A stretch of 64,000 bases of DNA from Ceratothoa steindachneri (taxonomy: Eukaryota; Arthropoda; Malacostraca; Isopoda; Cymothoidae), in assembly GCA_963969495.1 (NCBI GenBank), contig OZ018320.1:74994162-75058161 (forward strand), read 5' to 3'. A program made the position numbers and the translations under genes. Position 1 is the stretch's first letter. Each line of letters begins with the position of its first letter. Positions 21,229 to 31,814 of this stretch are shown one piece after another. The notes under the pieces were generated by a model, which saw only the letters and a program-made list of their open reading frames with translations, did not search any database and was not told the DNA's origin.

Positions 21229-22060
21229 CTGAGAAGAAGAGAACCGACTTGAAATGACCCTCACCAAAATTCGAAATAGAAACTGAGCCCTTAAAAAACG
21301 AGCTTCTCATGAAAAAAGGGGAAGGGATGAAAGAACTTTCGATACTTGCCTCAATCCAAAACTCTGAGACGCGGGAAGGGAAAGTTTAGAGTCGCAGTAT
21401 TATCATAAGAGTCGATCTTGGTATTTGCTTTTGCGATAAGATAAAAAGATACGAAAATTTTGAAATTTAGATTCCAAGTCATTGTTATTTGAGATTATTA
21501 TACAGAATAACCGGCTCTTAACCCAGCATCACCCTCTATTTGAATGAATAAGGTGTGACTACATATCTCCCATTTTATTCATGAGTAATTTGTCCCAATT
21601 CTGTTATCAATAAATTGGATGAATCTTTCACTGTTCTAAAATGCTCAAATGTTAGCAGTAATATAATGCAACGTAGTGAGTGGCTCAATGTGAAAGGGTT
21701 GAAAAAAATCCGAATAGGAGAAAGAGTAGAGTAAAAGGATACTCAAGGTTAGCAGGCAGTGGAACTCAAGCAGGCGCGCTTGAAATATCTCCCATTTTAT
21801 TCATTTATACACTTTTCCAGTTCCTCTTTGTCATTTATTATGTTCCACTTCTATGTTTTAGCCATTGTTTTTTCTGCAATGAATTTTTATTCTACATTTC
21901 TTTTAAACAGCTCATTTTCCCCTTCCATTTGTCTTTTCTTTTTCAGTGTTAACTGAGAGTCCAAATTTCCGTCCCCGTGTGAAAGGTCGGGCCTAGTGTG
22001 TTGGCGAGATAGAGACAGAAGAAGTGAATAAGGTGCGAATTTTGGAGAACATAAACCCAC
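21229..22060 (-). other. Phase-0 GT-AG intron of the proctolin-like gene (832 bp)
   Basis: The donor is GAG|GTGGGT (GT at 22060-22059) and the acceptor is tcttctcag (AG at 21230-21229). The intron is AT-rich and contains no recognised mobile element. Confidence 0.75.
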
Positions 22061-22195
22061 CTCAGTAAGCAAATTCCGTATTTCTTCTGTTCGGGTGTCA
22101 TCTGACCTGGTTTGTAAGTAGCGGGGTTCGACCTGAGGGAAGCACAATAGCAATGCTAGAACGAGTACGAGGGCCATTCGTTGATACGACGCCAT
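22061..22195 (-). CDS. Proctolin-like neuropeptide precursor, exon 1 (signal peptide and RYLQT)
   Basis: Proctolin (RYLPT) is an arthropod myotropic and neuromodulatory pentapeptide cut from a short secreted precursor directly after the signal peptide. Here the ATG at 22195-22193 starts MASYQRMALVLVLALLLCFP, a hydrophobic signal sequence. QVEP follows, then RYLQT (codons 25-29, 22123-22109), then Arg as a monobasic cleavage site, then SDDTRTEEIRNLLTE. The placement of the pentapeptide, the following R-S/D-rich stretch and the LL-helix are those of proctolin precursors. The position-4 Pro is replaced by Gln (CAA instead of CCA). An acceptor (ttgtttcag, 22205-22196) abuts the ATG, implying an upstream 5'UTR exon; a donor (GAG|GTGGGT) follows residue 45. 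With exon 2 the product is 90 residues. What I see is the signal peptide, the pentapeptide position and the splice sites. The family assignment is from knowledge of proctolin precursors, and activity of RYLQT is unknown. Confidence 0.72.
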
Positions 22196-22205
22196 CTGAA
22201 ACAAG

Positions 22206-22477
22206 AGACGTAATCAGAGAAGGTCGGCTTCTACATATAGATATGTTCACGAGGTAAAACCAAACGGATGCAATAGGAGGGAGCTGTCATCTAAAATGTT
22301 AAGAGGTTTGACTCATGTACAAGCTTAGAGAAGCGTAGCATCTTGGGAGCAGAAAAATAGTGGTTTTTTCTTTTTCTAGGTACGATATTACATTTTCAGG
22401 CATTCAGTCATGAGTAATACCAAACTAGTATTTTACTCTACACTATACTGTCACAGCATGGTCGTAATACTGTATCG

Positions 22478-22482
<5 letters not shown>
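22206..22482 (-). other. Upstream region of the proctolin-like gene
   Basis: The intron or 5' flank upstream of the coding exon presumably includes a 5'UTR exon further upstream on the minus strand. I cannot place the promoter: no clear TATA box with initiator is visible. Confidence 0.3.

Positions 22483-22541
<59 letters not shown>
22483..22541. repeat. (TA)n microsatellite
   Basis: About 58 bp of pure TA, followed by cactagaagaactaaccacg. The neighbouring sequence is unassigned. Confidence 0.96.
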
Positions 22542-22543
<2 letters not shown>

Positions 22544-23920
22544 TAGAAGAACTAACCACGTTGCCCGGGAAAAATATGCGTTCGGAAATAAAGTGAGACG
22601 GATTTGATCTTTTTCTTTTTTTATTCTTCATAAACGATATTCTCATTCTATGAACTAAACTTAATCTTGTTCAACAACGCTACAGAACTTCTTGGTACAC
22701 AATAGTCTTAGTCTTTCTTTGTGGAGCAGATACAAACATTACTTTTGTTTCCAATTCCAGAGCAATCAACATAGAATTGATCATAAGAACAAGAAGAAAA
22801 GTCCCTCCAATGACTTGCGGAGTTTTGTGATCAGACGAAAAATGGTTATTGCATTGAGGCTTTCCCATGGTTCAAAATTACTGGTGAATGGCTAAATGAG
22901 GCTTCTGCCACTAGATGGCGCTCCCCAGCGCCAAATCCTACGGCAGGTTCGAAATCTCCGGGGTGAATAACCCTATGTCCCAGGTCATATAGGTCATTTC
23001 ATGGCTCTAAATGGGTTCAATTGAACTTTACTCCTTTTGACAAAAAAAGCGACGCCTAGCCCTGGCGCTTCGCCGCAGGTAAAAACAGGGTTCCTCTAAT
23101 TACAACCCTTCCTATAATAAAATCTTAATTAACGATTTATTTTAATTTACATTGCAAAACTCACACGGATCGGGGAATATAGTCTTCTGAATTTAAATGG
23201 CAATTCTGACCCTGATAGATTTAGTGGTATTCTGTGAATGAAGATATTCTGTCTTATTCCACTTCTAGTAAGAATGTTTGCCCCTATGGCATGTGACATC
23301 AAATTTTCTACCGCTAGTATTGCATCATTAAAGAGTATTGTTGGATCTAAATTACGCAACAACATTATTTAGATTTACTACCTTCAATTCAAGTTGGTGA
23401 GGAGGTATGATAAGAGGTTCTAAAGAGTTTAGGAAGTCTCTGGAATAATCGACTATTTGAGGATGGTAAGAAACTGTATCAACTGACTGTTTGAATGTTT
23501 CGATTTCCTGAGAGGGCAGGCGGTAGATGTTTATTGATTTTGCACACAGTGTTTTACTTCGGAGTCAATATAGCTCTTTCAAACAGCTAGTTATAGTTTT
23601 TGTAGTTTTGCTGAAGATTGGCCGAGATAAAAAGTCCTATTGCAAATAAATACAGATGAACATTGTTTGAGATTTTTATGTTGTGGCAGAAAAATAGCTT
23701 TACTTGCTGATTATTATTATTTTTAAGTTGAAGACAGATTCAGGAGAGGTGCGCACTCTCCCTATCATATAATATACTTAAAATGAGTAAACGTTTCACC
23801 ACGCGCGACCTGTAGTTTACGCTCACGCGTGACTGACCATTAGTTATGAGCGAACAACGTTGCGGCCACAGAAACAGATCAATCTCTATATTTTAAGAAC
23901 GGGATTTTCAATTTTTTTTA
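22542..23920. other. Unassigned DNA upstream of the peptide gene
   Basis: No gene is recognised. The segment 22895-23090 is GC-richer and includes a CTCF-like site (see its entry) and a B-box-like string aggttcgaaatctcc (about 22945), but no tRNA fold. The minus-strand frame at 23147-23365 has no recognisable motif. Confidence 0.35.
22908..22922 (+). promoter_or_regulatory. CTCF-consensus-like site
   Basis: CCACTAGATGGCGCT agrees at every position with the CTCF core consensus CCASYAGRKGGCRSY. CTCF and its binding motif are conserved in arthropods. The site lies about 0.7 kb upstream of the proctolin-like coding exon. Similar 'ccactagatggcgct' strings also occur inside some arthropod repeats, so a repeat origin is possible. 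Confidence 0.4.
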
Positions 23921-24175
23921 GGGGAGGAGGGTGTTGGATGTCTTTTTGTAGCGGGGGGAGGGGGGAAGAGAGGGGAAGAGGGAGAAGGGGGAGAGAGTGG
24001 AAAGGGGGAAGAGGAGAGAGAGAGGGGAGAGGTTGGGAAAGATGGAGAAGTGGGAGAGAGAGGGGGGGGGAATTTTTATCTTGGTTTGTATATCCTTTTG
24101 TAGTGGGGAAAGAGAGGGAGAGGGGGCAAAGGGGAGAGAGTGGAGGCGGAGGGAAGGGAGAGAGGGGAAGGGTTA
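23921..24175 (+). repeat. Polypurine (GGGGA/GAGA) low-complexity tract
   Basis: About 250 bp is almost only G and A on the plus strand in variants of ggggagaggggaag, broken near 24071-24108 by aatttttatcttggtttgtatatccttttgtag. A similar phrase (atttttat/tgtcttttttgtag) precedes the first block at about 23915-23950, so the tract is itself duplicated (about 23910-24060 and about 24070-24175). It could form triplex or G-quadruplex structures. The Arg/Gly-rich frame across it is not a gene. Confidence 0.85.
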
Positions 24176-24207
24176 GAACGGGATTTTTGTATTCTTATAA
24201 ATGGATA

Positions 24208-24234
24208 AACACACACACACACACAGACAGACTT
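24208..24234. repeat. (AC)n microsatellite
   Basis: A short acacac..acagacagac run between the polypurine tract and the mariner fragment. Confidence 0.9.
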
Positions 24235-24284
24235 CATTTTTATTATATATATGTATATCAGAAAGGTTCCAATGATTGAAAAAT

Positions 24285-24695
24285 GTGTTCTTTACGGAGT
24301 GTCCATGGCGAATCTGCAACAGCGTGTTGCTTTCTCTGACTCATTGCTTTCACGACACCTTCAGGCACCGTTTTTGGGCAGGTTTGTTATGAAAAGTGGA
24401 TCCTTTAAAACGCCGCTGTTCATCGATCAATCGAAGAAGCAGAATTTCTCAACATTGAGAGGAAGACTTCATCCAAAAATACCATACTGTGTGTATGGTG
24501 GGATATGGAAAGAATTGTTCATTACGAACTGTTGGACAACAATCAAACGATTGATGCTAATCTATAATGCAATCAACCTCGTCGTTTGAACGCCGCGAGT
24601 GGAGAAAATATGAAAGTTGTCCTTTGGAAAAGAATAAAAACCCTGCCTATCCTCCCTCCAAAATACTGGATTGACAAACTCTGGAACACTTGAAG
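24285..24695 (+). pseudogene. mariner transposase fragment
   Basis: Plus-strand frames match the middle of a mariner transposase. MANLQQRVAFSDSLLSRHLQ is followed by a disrupted 'DEKWILY'-type block (gaaaagtggatcctt, about 24391). Then come LHPK (24469), VWWDMERIVHYELLDNNQTI in the +1 frame near 24500-24555, DANLYNAINL, and a tail resembling KVVLWKDN..PAYPPSKILD. Frames change several times, and the region with the second and third catalytic Asp is absent. This is an internal fragment of a family different from the 10145-11345 copy. Confidence 0.75.
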
Positions 24696-24839
24696 TGAAA
24701 AAAATATTTGTATACAATAAATGAATTATTTAATAGATATTACAGCCTTTAAAAATGAATGTTAATCCTGTAACTACGTATTTTTACGTGTAACTAAAGG
24801 AAATAAAAAAGTGAGATACTAAAAGTATATTAAATTTTA

Positions 24840-26212
24840 ATGACGAAAAACCCAATATTGAGACACATGGAAAATATTTTTCAGTAGCTTATTTTCCGAA
24901 GTTTTTGGTCTATAAAGTTATACAATGATCTAGAATGATCCAGTCGGTTACAACGATAGTTTACTTAGGTATGTTTTTTTGCATAACCTCATTTAGAATT
25001 TTACCGTCATATTGCAAGATTATGGCATCATAGCTATAAGTAAAGAGCTCTCAACTAATTTGTAAGGCAAGGTAATTGAACGCTGCAGAGACGTTTAAAG
25101 TTAGAGAAGTTTTTCTACAGCTTTATGTGTTCCTCACAGCACTGTATTTTGGATTACTAAAAAAACGGAAGATCTCTATGACCAATGAAAACCTTTCCTG
25201 CTGTGGAGCTCAAAAGAAAATATCTGAAGCTCTGCGATTAATGATGAGATCGGTATCGAAGATCACTCATATAACTAAAGCAGAACTACAAAACGATCTG
25301 CGCACGGCTGGGACATCAGTTACGAAAAGAACAATTAGTAAAGAACTCAATAGACAAGTTCTCAGATTTATATCACCACAATGGACCCTTTTTCTAAAGA
25401 TTACTCACTTGTTATCACGAAAGAGGTTTGCTCGGAAGCACGTAGACAAAGCAGATCAAGTTTGGAATAACGCGTTTTTGTCTGATGAGACTAAAATTGA
25501 ATTTTTTGGCCGAAATGCAGCTCGGCATGTTTGATGTCTTGATGGAACCAAAAATGATTGGAAGAAATATGATGTGGGGTTGTTTTTATTGTAATGGGAT
25601 TGGTGTTTTTAATATAATTAATGGAAAAATTAGTGTAGCAAGGTATAGGGAAATATTTGCTAATAATGTCAAATGTGGATAAATTGGGGATGTAGGATGA
25701 TTGGATGTTCCAACAAGACAATGATCCGAACCACACGTCGAAAGCAACACGTGAATAGTTCTTGCAGAACAATATCAATATTCTACTATGTCTTAATCAA
25801 TCCCCTGATTTAAATCCGCTTGAAAATTTGTGGCAATTATTGAATGAGCAATCCAACAAAGGAAACCTGCAAACCTCGCCCATTATAAAGCTATATGTAA
25901 GGAGGAGGGCGCAGATATTCCAACTTAATGTTGACAAGACTTGGTCAAGTCTTATAAGAAACGCCTGACGGCGTTATACCACAATGGTGGTATAACGAAA
26001 TATTCGTCTTTATCTAGTGTCGAAATATTGATTCCACCCTCATTTGTTTTGTTTATGTCATAAACATTTGAAGAATATCTTTATTGTCTCACTTAAATGT
26101 AATGAAGAACTGTTGATTTACAATATAAATGTGTGTTACTCAAAAGATATATGATAGTTGGAAATAATTTAAATAAACCTTTTAGAGGGTCTAAATATTT
26201 GCTTCACCTCTG
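24840..26212 (+). mobile_element. Tc1-like transposon, decayed
   Basis: A Tc1-type transposase remnant (next entry) is followed by ~200 bp and a terminal sequence ggtctaaatatttgcttcacctctgta ending at about 26212. Its reverse complement (tacagaggtgaagcaaatatt..) has the CAGaGGTG form of Tc1 ends. A partly similar aacccaatattgagacacat lies near 24850. The 5' boundary is approximate because that end is diverged. Confidence 0.65.
25076..25968 (+). pseudogene. Tc1-like transposase (DD34E type), broken
   Basis: The frame 25076-25534 includes a helix-turn-helix region (KISEALRLMMRSVSKITHIT, KAELQNDLRTAGTSVTKRTI), RKRFARKHVDKADQVWNN and the first catalytic Asp in FLSDETKIEFFGRN. After a frameshift at about 25510 come MMWGCFYCNGIGVFNIINGK and ARYREIFANNV. 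Stops near 25681 follow, then DVPTRQ*SEP (from FQQDNDPKHT-type sequence). The final frame 25762-25968 has CLNQSPDLNPLENLWQLL, with the third-acidic motif of Tc1. The C-terminus ends KRLTALYHNGGITKYSSL near 25964-26013. At least two frameshifts and several stops are present. Confidence 0.88.
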
Positions 26213-27740
26213 TATTCAATTGTATTCTTTCTTTTAAATTCCTTTGATAGGATGACGCGGTGCCGAAAATTAGTTTACGCTTGATGGGATAAAATTCGAG
26301 AGGAGATTGGATTGTATACGTTCACACATATGTATCTGTTGGTAACTGGGGAGAGAGGGGCTTATTGGTTAATAGTGCTTGTGAGAGGGTAATAACTAAC
26401 ACACAAGTGCTAACCTTAACACACATGAGGCTTGCATGTAACTAGAACTTATCGATAGTGCTGGGTTTGGTATTTTTTCAAGAGGAAATAGTTTCTGGAT
26501 ATATAGTATTAAATCAAAAGTACTGAGACATTTCAGTACAGCAATTTTCAATTATCAACTTTATTGTTACTGATAGCTATTATTTAGAATAGGTTATATC
26601 TGCCAATATATTTATTTAGTTTTAGGTATGAGTGACAAAGGATATATTGTGAGTCATTTGCGAATAGAGTTTAATTAATCATATGGTAGAACAATTTGGT
26701 CCGATACCTACGAATACCATTCTTACTACCTCAGTTGTACACTTCCCTATTTATAGACATAGGCATCATCATCTTTATATACTCCTCCCTGCTCCATTGC
26801 CCCAAGAGAAATAGGCTATCTCTCGAGTCTTCTTTTACCTCTCTCTTGACTCTTCCAATATCTTTTCCGCACCTGTGTAGACCCAGCAAAAGTGAAATAT
26901 GGCTTAAACTCTCTTAAAACAAATATCTTTCTACACTCGCGTATCTACCACTTGTTCTTATTCCCTACCTGTCAGTCATCGAGCTTTGTGCCAATTCCTA
27001 GTACCACTCCTCAATTACCTCCCTCGAATCATTCAAACGGAGAATGAATTCATCTTTTCTCCAACTCCTCTTTCGTCATTTCTTTCCCCTGAAAAAAACA
27101 TCGTTAATAAATAATTGAATTCCACCTCGTTGTCCTGATGATGCCAAGATCTCCCATGCCCAAGTTTTCGCATGTTTTTATTTTTCTCACGGTTTTTATT
27201 TAGTCTCCCTAAAACGCTATTGTGTGGCTGTCGTTGTTTTCTAGGCCTAGGAAAAGGAGTTTACAACACCGTTTTAAGGGATGAATAATTACAATCCCCT
27301 TACGCATAATGGATGATTTTTGGCGGATTTTTTGTTCTTTTTCTGATGCTTCTGCAACAGAATATTAGTGAATTTTTCTATACTTCGTATAAAACTTTAA
27401 TAAAGTGTTGTTTTTATCTACGAAATCCCGCAGTTGAATGGTTTGGGAGAGGTACTTCTTTCAGAAGGCTTACCATGACCACTACATCCGAATGTTTGTG
27501 CTCTTTTAAAAATTTATTCTGTTTCTGAATGGAACCTACGCTCTCTCAGTGTTTGGGGATTAAAAGGTGTGAGAGACGAGTTGGTGATAGCTTTTTTTTC
27601 AGAATTAGGCAGATTTTTAATGACACTTTTATGTTTAATTTATTCATGTAGCTTTAAAACAAACTTTAAATTTTACAATTAAGCGCTGCAAAAATGGACC
27701 AATCAGGGTCACGATAGATTTTTAGGAACAATTTACGTTC
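26213..27740. other. Unassigned AT-rich spacer
   Basis: About 1.5 kb has no recognisable gene. The pyrimidine-rich stretch 26690-27090 has short frames (26696-26917, 27313-27528) with no domain or credible splice structure. Confidence 0.4.
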
Positions 27741-27770
27741 AAACACATATAAACATAAGAGACACTGAAA

Positions 27771-28007
27771 TTGGTCCCCTCGGATTCACCCCACAAGGAT
27801 CAAGGACAAGAAACACAGGAACTCACTAGGAGACTTGAGCCCAGAATTGTAGCGAGAAAAGCGAGGAAAGCTGCCACAAACGAACCACAAAGAAGGGAGC
27901 ATCAAACTACAACTGACTCAGACTCGGACAGAGAACCCACAAGAGAGAATAACACTAAAAAAACAAAAAGTAAGAAAAAAAGCCCAGGTACGACGGTAGG
28001 GAACTAG
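27771..28007 (+). pseudogene. LINE family X copy A, ORF1 fragment
   Basis: A 78-residue basic/polar frame (RRLEPRIVARKARKAA.., KKTKSKKKSPGTTVGN), followed by broken frames to about 28260. It corresponds by position and composition to the nucleic-acid-binding ORF1 of the element. No zinc knuckle survives here. Confidence 0.5.
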
Positions 28008-28431
28008 GTCTGAAGGTTTACGCTTCTGACAAGACCTACCTTCCATGAACAAATATCTCTCGCGGACATCACCAAATGCATCAAGAACCAAAAACTCAAA
28101 TGGACAATAACATAATTGGAAGACGAAACTGAAGTTGCGGCAGCACTCTACTCAGGTAAAGTGAAACTCGAGAACGCCTCCATATTTACGATCCCGGCCA
28201 TGGAATACAAGAAGGCGAAGAGCAGAAAGGTCCGAAAACATAACGAATAAGCAGCACATTCTAGAAGTAGACACAAAACATGGAGAATATAAACAACACC
28301 TTGAAATTTTCTAACGCTAAAAACACGAATGGATGTTTGGGGAAAGCGAATGAATATAGCAACAATTCAGAAGGGCGGACCCCAACATTATCCTAATATC
28401 TGAACACGATGGCAACACGAATAACACACGG

Positions 28432-28731
28432 ATGAAAATCTCGAACTACCACGTCCTAGCAAAGAACTCCACACAAGATAGATTCAACGTTGCTGCAATC
28501 GCCATAAGGAGGAACATCACATTCAAAAGGCTGCCAGAACTTGATGAGTCCTTCGTAGCTGTCGAAGTCCCTACATTTGTTGGGGGACTCACGATTGCAG
28601 CAGCATACCAGCCACCTCGCTGTCCATATTTACCCATCAATAATCTTCTAACCCTAACTGCCCACCGCAGTAATGTATTCATAAGGGGTGACCTCAGTCT
28701 AGACTGGGGGCCTCGAGCTACACCAGAATAA
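28432..28731 (+). pseudogene. LINE family X copy A, AP-like endonuclease
   Basis: The frame reads MKISNYHVLAKNSTQDRFNV, AAIAIRRNITFKRL, AVEVPTFVGGLTIAAAYQPP and NVFIRGDLSLDW. It follows an upstream LISEHDGNTNN block (about 28390-28425). This is the order of an APE-type endonuclease (ISE, AIAIRR, YQPP, GDLNA). The catalytic GDLNAR box is degraded to GDLSLDW, and the domain is cut by a stop at 28729-28731. Confidence 0.75.
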
Positions 28732-29297
28732 ATGAAAGGGGCAAAAACCTGCAGCTTGTCATTGACCGGGATAGGCTCGAGAGAGCAGGGCCAGAATTTC
28801 GTACCTACATCACTGAAAGATCAGCGACAGCCCCGATATAATATTGACAAGTACCAAGTTCCCTTTTAATCTGGTCAGTATGCCTGGCCCCACGGTTCCA
28901 AGCAACCATATCACCATCATGACCATCTCCCTAGCACCCATCCTGTTTCCTATCCCACCCAGGAAAAGCTTTGCAAAAGCAAACTGGGAGCTCTACAAGC
29001 GAATCTCAACAGCTTTGAACCAGCCAACCTAAGCGAAGCTATCCTGGAAGATATTGACGAAGAAATAAACCGCATAACACATCTGATCATGGAAACGGAC
29101 GAGAAATGTAGTCCATACATCACCAATAAAAGCCATCCACAACCCAGGTGGACCGAGGAGATGCGAGATATTGCCTTAGAACACAGAGAGATCTATGAGG
29201 AAGTCAGGCAGTTTGACTCAAACAGAAATCGCACCAGAAGATTCCGACAACTCTGAGAGGAACTCAAAGCGCGGATCAACGAACAACAACGGGCCAT

Positions 29298-30619
29298 GTG
29301 GGACGGAATTATCGAGAGGCTCGACACAGAACAGAATTCCCAGAAATTCTGGAAAGATATAAAAAACTGAGAGGTATGTCCCCGAAGGAGAAAGTAAGGC
29401 TGGAAGAACATGGGGAAATCATAGAAGATCCAGAGAGACTTGAAATATTATCCATCACGCCAGAAAAGAACGAGGATTTTGACCTGAAATTCGAACCCCG
29501 GGTAATTAACGAACTCAATACTATAATCCATCGCAGGCATCCCCACCCGCACGTTTCCGAGGAGAGTAGAATGGAGGGCCATGGCCGACCGATCACTGCT
29601 GAGGAGTTTCTGAGCACGCTCAAATCCTTCAAGCAGAGATCTCCTGGCTGGACATGGATTACCAAAAACTATCTAGTAAATGCTCCCTCACGCAGGCTTC
29701 AGGGCATTTCCAACGTAATGAATGCGGCACTGAACACTGGTTACTTCCCTGACTGAGAAAAGGTGGCAAATGTCATCTTTATACGAAAGGGGGAAAAGTT
29801 GCCAGAACAGCTGATGGACTACAGGTCCATCTCCCTCTTGTAAATCATCGGCAAGATTCTGGAAAAGATTCTAGCCAACAGGCTTCAGAGTTAACTTGAC
29901 GAGAAGGGAGCCCACAACCCACAACAACAGGGCATTACCAACGTAATGAATGCAGCACTGAACACTGGTTACTTCCCTGACGGAGAAAAGGTGGCAAATG
30001 TCATCTTTATACGAAAGGGGGAAAAGTTGCCAGAACAGCTGATGGACTACAGGTCCATCTCCCTCTTGGAAATCATCGGCAAGATTCTGGAAAAGATCCT
30101 AGCCAACAGGCTTCAGAGTTAACTTGACGAGAAGGGAGCCCACAACCCACAACAACACGGGTTCCTGAAGAAGCGCGAAACGGACACCGCACTTGCGCTC
30201 CTACCGAGGAAATCGCCAAGTGCCGAGTGGATGGAAAGTACATTGACATCGTACTAAGGGACGTGCAAAAAGCCTTCGATAAGATCTGGCAGAGGGGCCT
30301 TCAACATAAGATCCTAAACTTTCAGCTAGACTCGATCCTAGAACAAATCATTTGCGACTTCGTCATGGCACGGCGCGTCCGAATTATGATAGAGGGTCAC
30401 CCAGGACCAGAGTTCCTCATTGAGGCCAGAGTCCCACAGGGAAGTTGTCTGAGCCCCCTCCTTTATCTAATCTACACAATAGATTTATCAACTCCGGTAA
30501 AAGAGGACTCATTATATCTCCAGTTTGCGTATGATATAACCCAGGTGATCCCTGGTACATTCAGGAATCCCAAGGCTCAGGCTTTCGAGACTGCAAATGA
30601 AATTAGCAATGTAAACTAG
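29298..30619 (+). pseudogene. LINE family X copy A, reverse transcriptase
   Basis: Frames read PRRLQGISNVMNAALNTGYFPD (stop) EKVANVIF.. and YRSISLLEIIGKILEKILANRLQS. The second frame, 30227-30619, has YIDIVLRDVQKAFDKIWQRG, VPQGSCLSPLLYLIYTIDLS and LQFAYDITQVI. The catalytic YADD box is mutated to AYD, so the enzyme would be dead even if reading were restored. The segment contains the 228-bp direct duplication at 29701-30156. Confidence 0.85.
29701..30156. repeat. 228-bp tandem duplication inside LINE copy A
   Basis: Copies 29701-29928 and 29929-30156 are nearly identical. Differences include ctgac-t-gag versus ctgac-g-gag, ctcttg-t-aaatc versus ctcttg-g-aaatc and agatt-c-ta versus agatc-c-ta. 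The first copy carries the extra stop codons. The frame relation (228 = 3 x 76) is preserved. Confidence 0.93.
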
Positions 30620-30843
30620 TACGAAAGAAAGTGGAAGATCCGCACGAATAGCCTAAAATTCAAGATCCTCGCCCTCGGCCGCAGAAAAACAGCGGATGTA
30701 ACAATAGGGGAGCTAATATTTCCCTATCACCAAGAAGGGAGTGTTCTGGGGCTCAACATCACCTCCACCAGGTATAGCCATCACTTCATAACGCGGGAAA
30801 TCTGGCTAAGTTAGAACTCAGCAAATTTCACAGATTTAGAAAT

Positions 30844-31113
30844 ATGAGTTCTAACAACATCCCCCAAATTCATCTTATGCATATTCGAGCAACACTCATA
30901 TACCCCATGAGACGTACTTATGGTTTGAGTCCTAAGTACGTCTCACTTGAAGCTCCCTCAAAAAGTACAGAACAGGGCGACTCTCTATATAAACAAACGC
31001 AGAAGGAGAGATCAAATACCCTAAAGAGAACTCCACCAAAGAACCGCCTTGACACCAATCAATTTGGCGCCCCAAAGACTGGCCAAAAGAACATGGGAGA
31101 GGATCCCAAATGA
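30844..31113 (+). pseudogene. LINE family X copy A, RT C-terminal tail
   Basis: The frames contain LPQKVQNRATLYIN and LTPINLAPQRLAKRTWERIP (frame-shifted relative to each other). These parallel KLQKIQNKAVLIITN in the minus-strand copy at 37.5 kb. Such LQ.vQNKA motifs mark the C-terminal region of Jockey-type RT proteins. Confidence 0.65.
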
Positions 31114-31124
31114 AGCGGCGAGAT

Positions 31125-31735
31125 ATTATCAAAAGAAAGGAAGAAGAAAAGAAAAAAAGCTAAGGAGATGACATACGCGAACGCCGCCAAGAAGAATGGG
31201 GAAGTAAAGATTACATCTGCACAGATGAATATCACAGGAGATCTGAGTGCAAAGATCCTGATCTGCATTAAACACGCAAATGTGGCTAATGCAGTGAAGC
31301 CTTGCGGTTACACCAGGTACTCAATGCACTTTTAAAATCAAACAATCTCCCTTCAGTAATCATGCCTGCAGACCCTGAATACTCCAAAGTATTAAAGGAA
31401 TCAGGTATACGAAACAACACAGTCAAATCTGGACTGGAGGAGATCGTCGAAGCTCCCTAACCAGAGGAATCCGAAGAGGACGATGGAGAACAAGAAGAAA
31501 AGGCTGAAAATGAGGATATATCCTCCTCTTCTGAAAACGACGAGGGCCCCTACACCAGTACACGAGCTACGAAGAGCAGGTCCAAAACACCAAGTCCCCC
31601 TCCGAAGAAAGAAAACCCTGGGCACAGTAAAACCGCCCAGCCATCCCCCAAGAAGAAGAAGAAAAAGAAGAAGCATAGATAAAAACAATTCCCGATGTTA
31701 CAGAATGCACTGAAGATACTGGAAATTAATACCAA
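31125..31735 (+). pseudogene. LINE family X copy B, ORF1 remnant
   Basis: Lysine-rich start (RKEEEKKKKAKEMTYANAAK), then NGEVKITSAQMNITGDLSAK and ILICIKHANVANAV. A later acidic/lysine-rich segment follows: EESEEDDGEQEEKAENEDIS.., PSPKKKKKKKKHR. The block TYANAAKK..ITSAQMNI parallels IYAKVAKAAIAESNNQ in the minus-strand copy. No zinc knuckle is visible here. Confidence 0.6.
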
Positions 31736-31814
31736 CGGCTAGACGACGAAAAGGACTCTTTACCGAAATGTATTCAGAGAAATTGATGCAGACATCATCT
31801 TAATTTCGGAGCAC

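Larger units (their letters stand above)
27740..31113 (+). mobile_element. LINE family X, copy A (plus strand), decayed
   Basis: This is a non-LTR retrotransposon of the Jockey superfamily: basic ORF1 fragment (27771-28007), endonuclease (28432-28731), reverse transcriptase (29298-30619) and C-terminal tail up to 31113. Many in-frame stops are single substitutions. It is followed directly by copy B in the same orientation. The shared residues (YQPPRR.., LNTGYFPD, GFRRKR-like, PQGSCLSPLLY) show that A, B and the 37.3-41.5 kb copy are one family. Confidence 0.85.

Noticed and set aside
23860..24279. 139-residue Arg/Gly/Glu-rich open frame
   Set aside because: It follows the polypurine low-complexity tract and has no domain.
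26696..26917. 73-residue frame with hydrophobic N-terminus as a secreted peptide
   Set aside because: No processing sites, splice structure or conservation that I can see; within an AT/pyrimidine-rich stretch where such frames are common.
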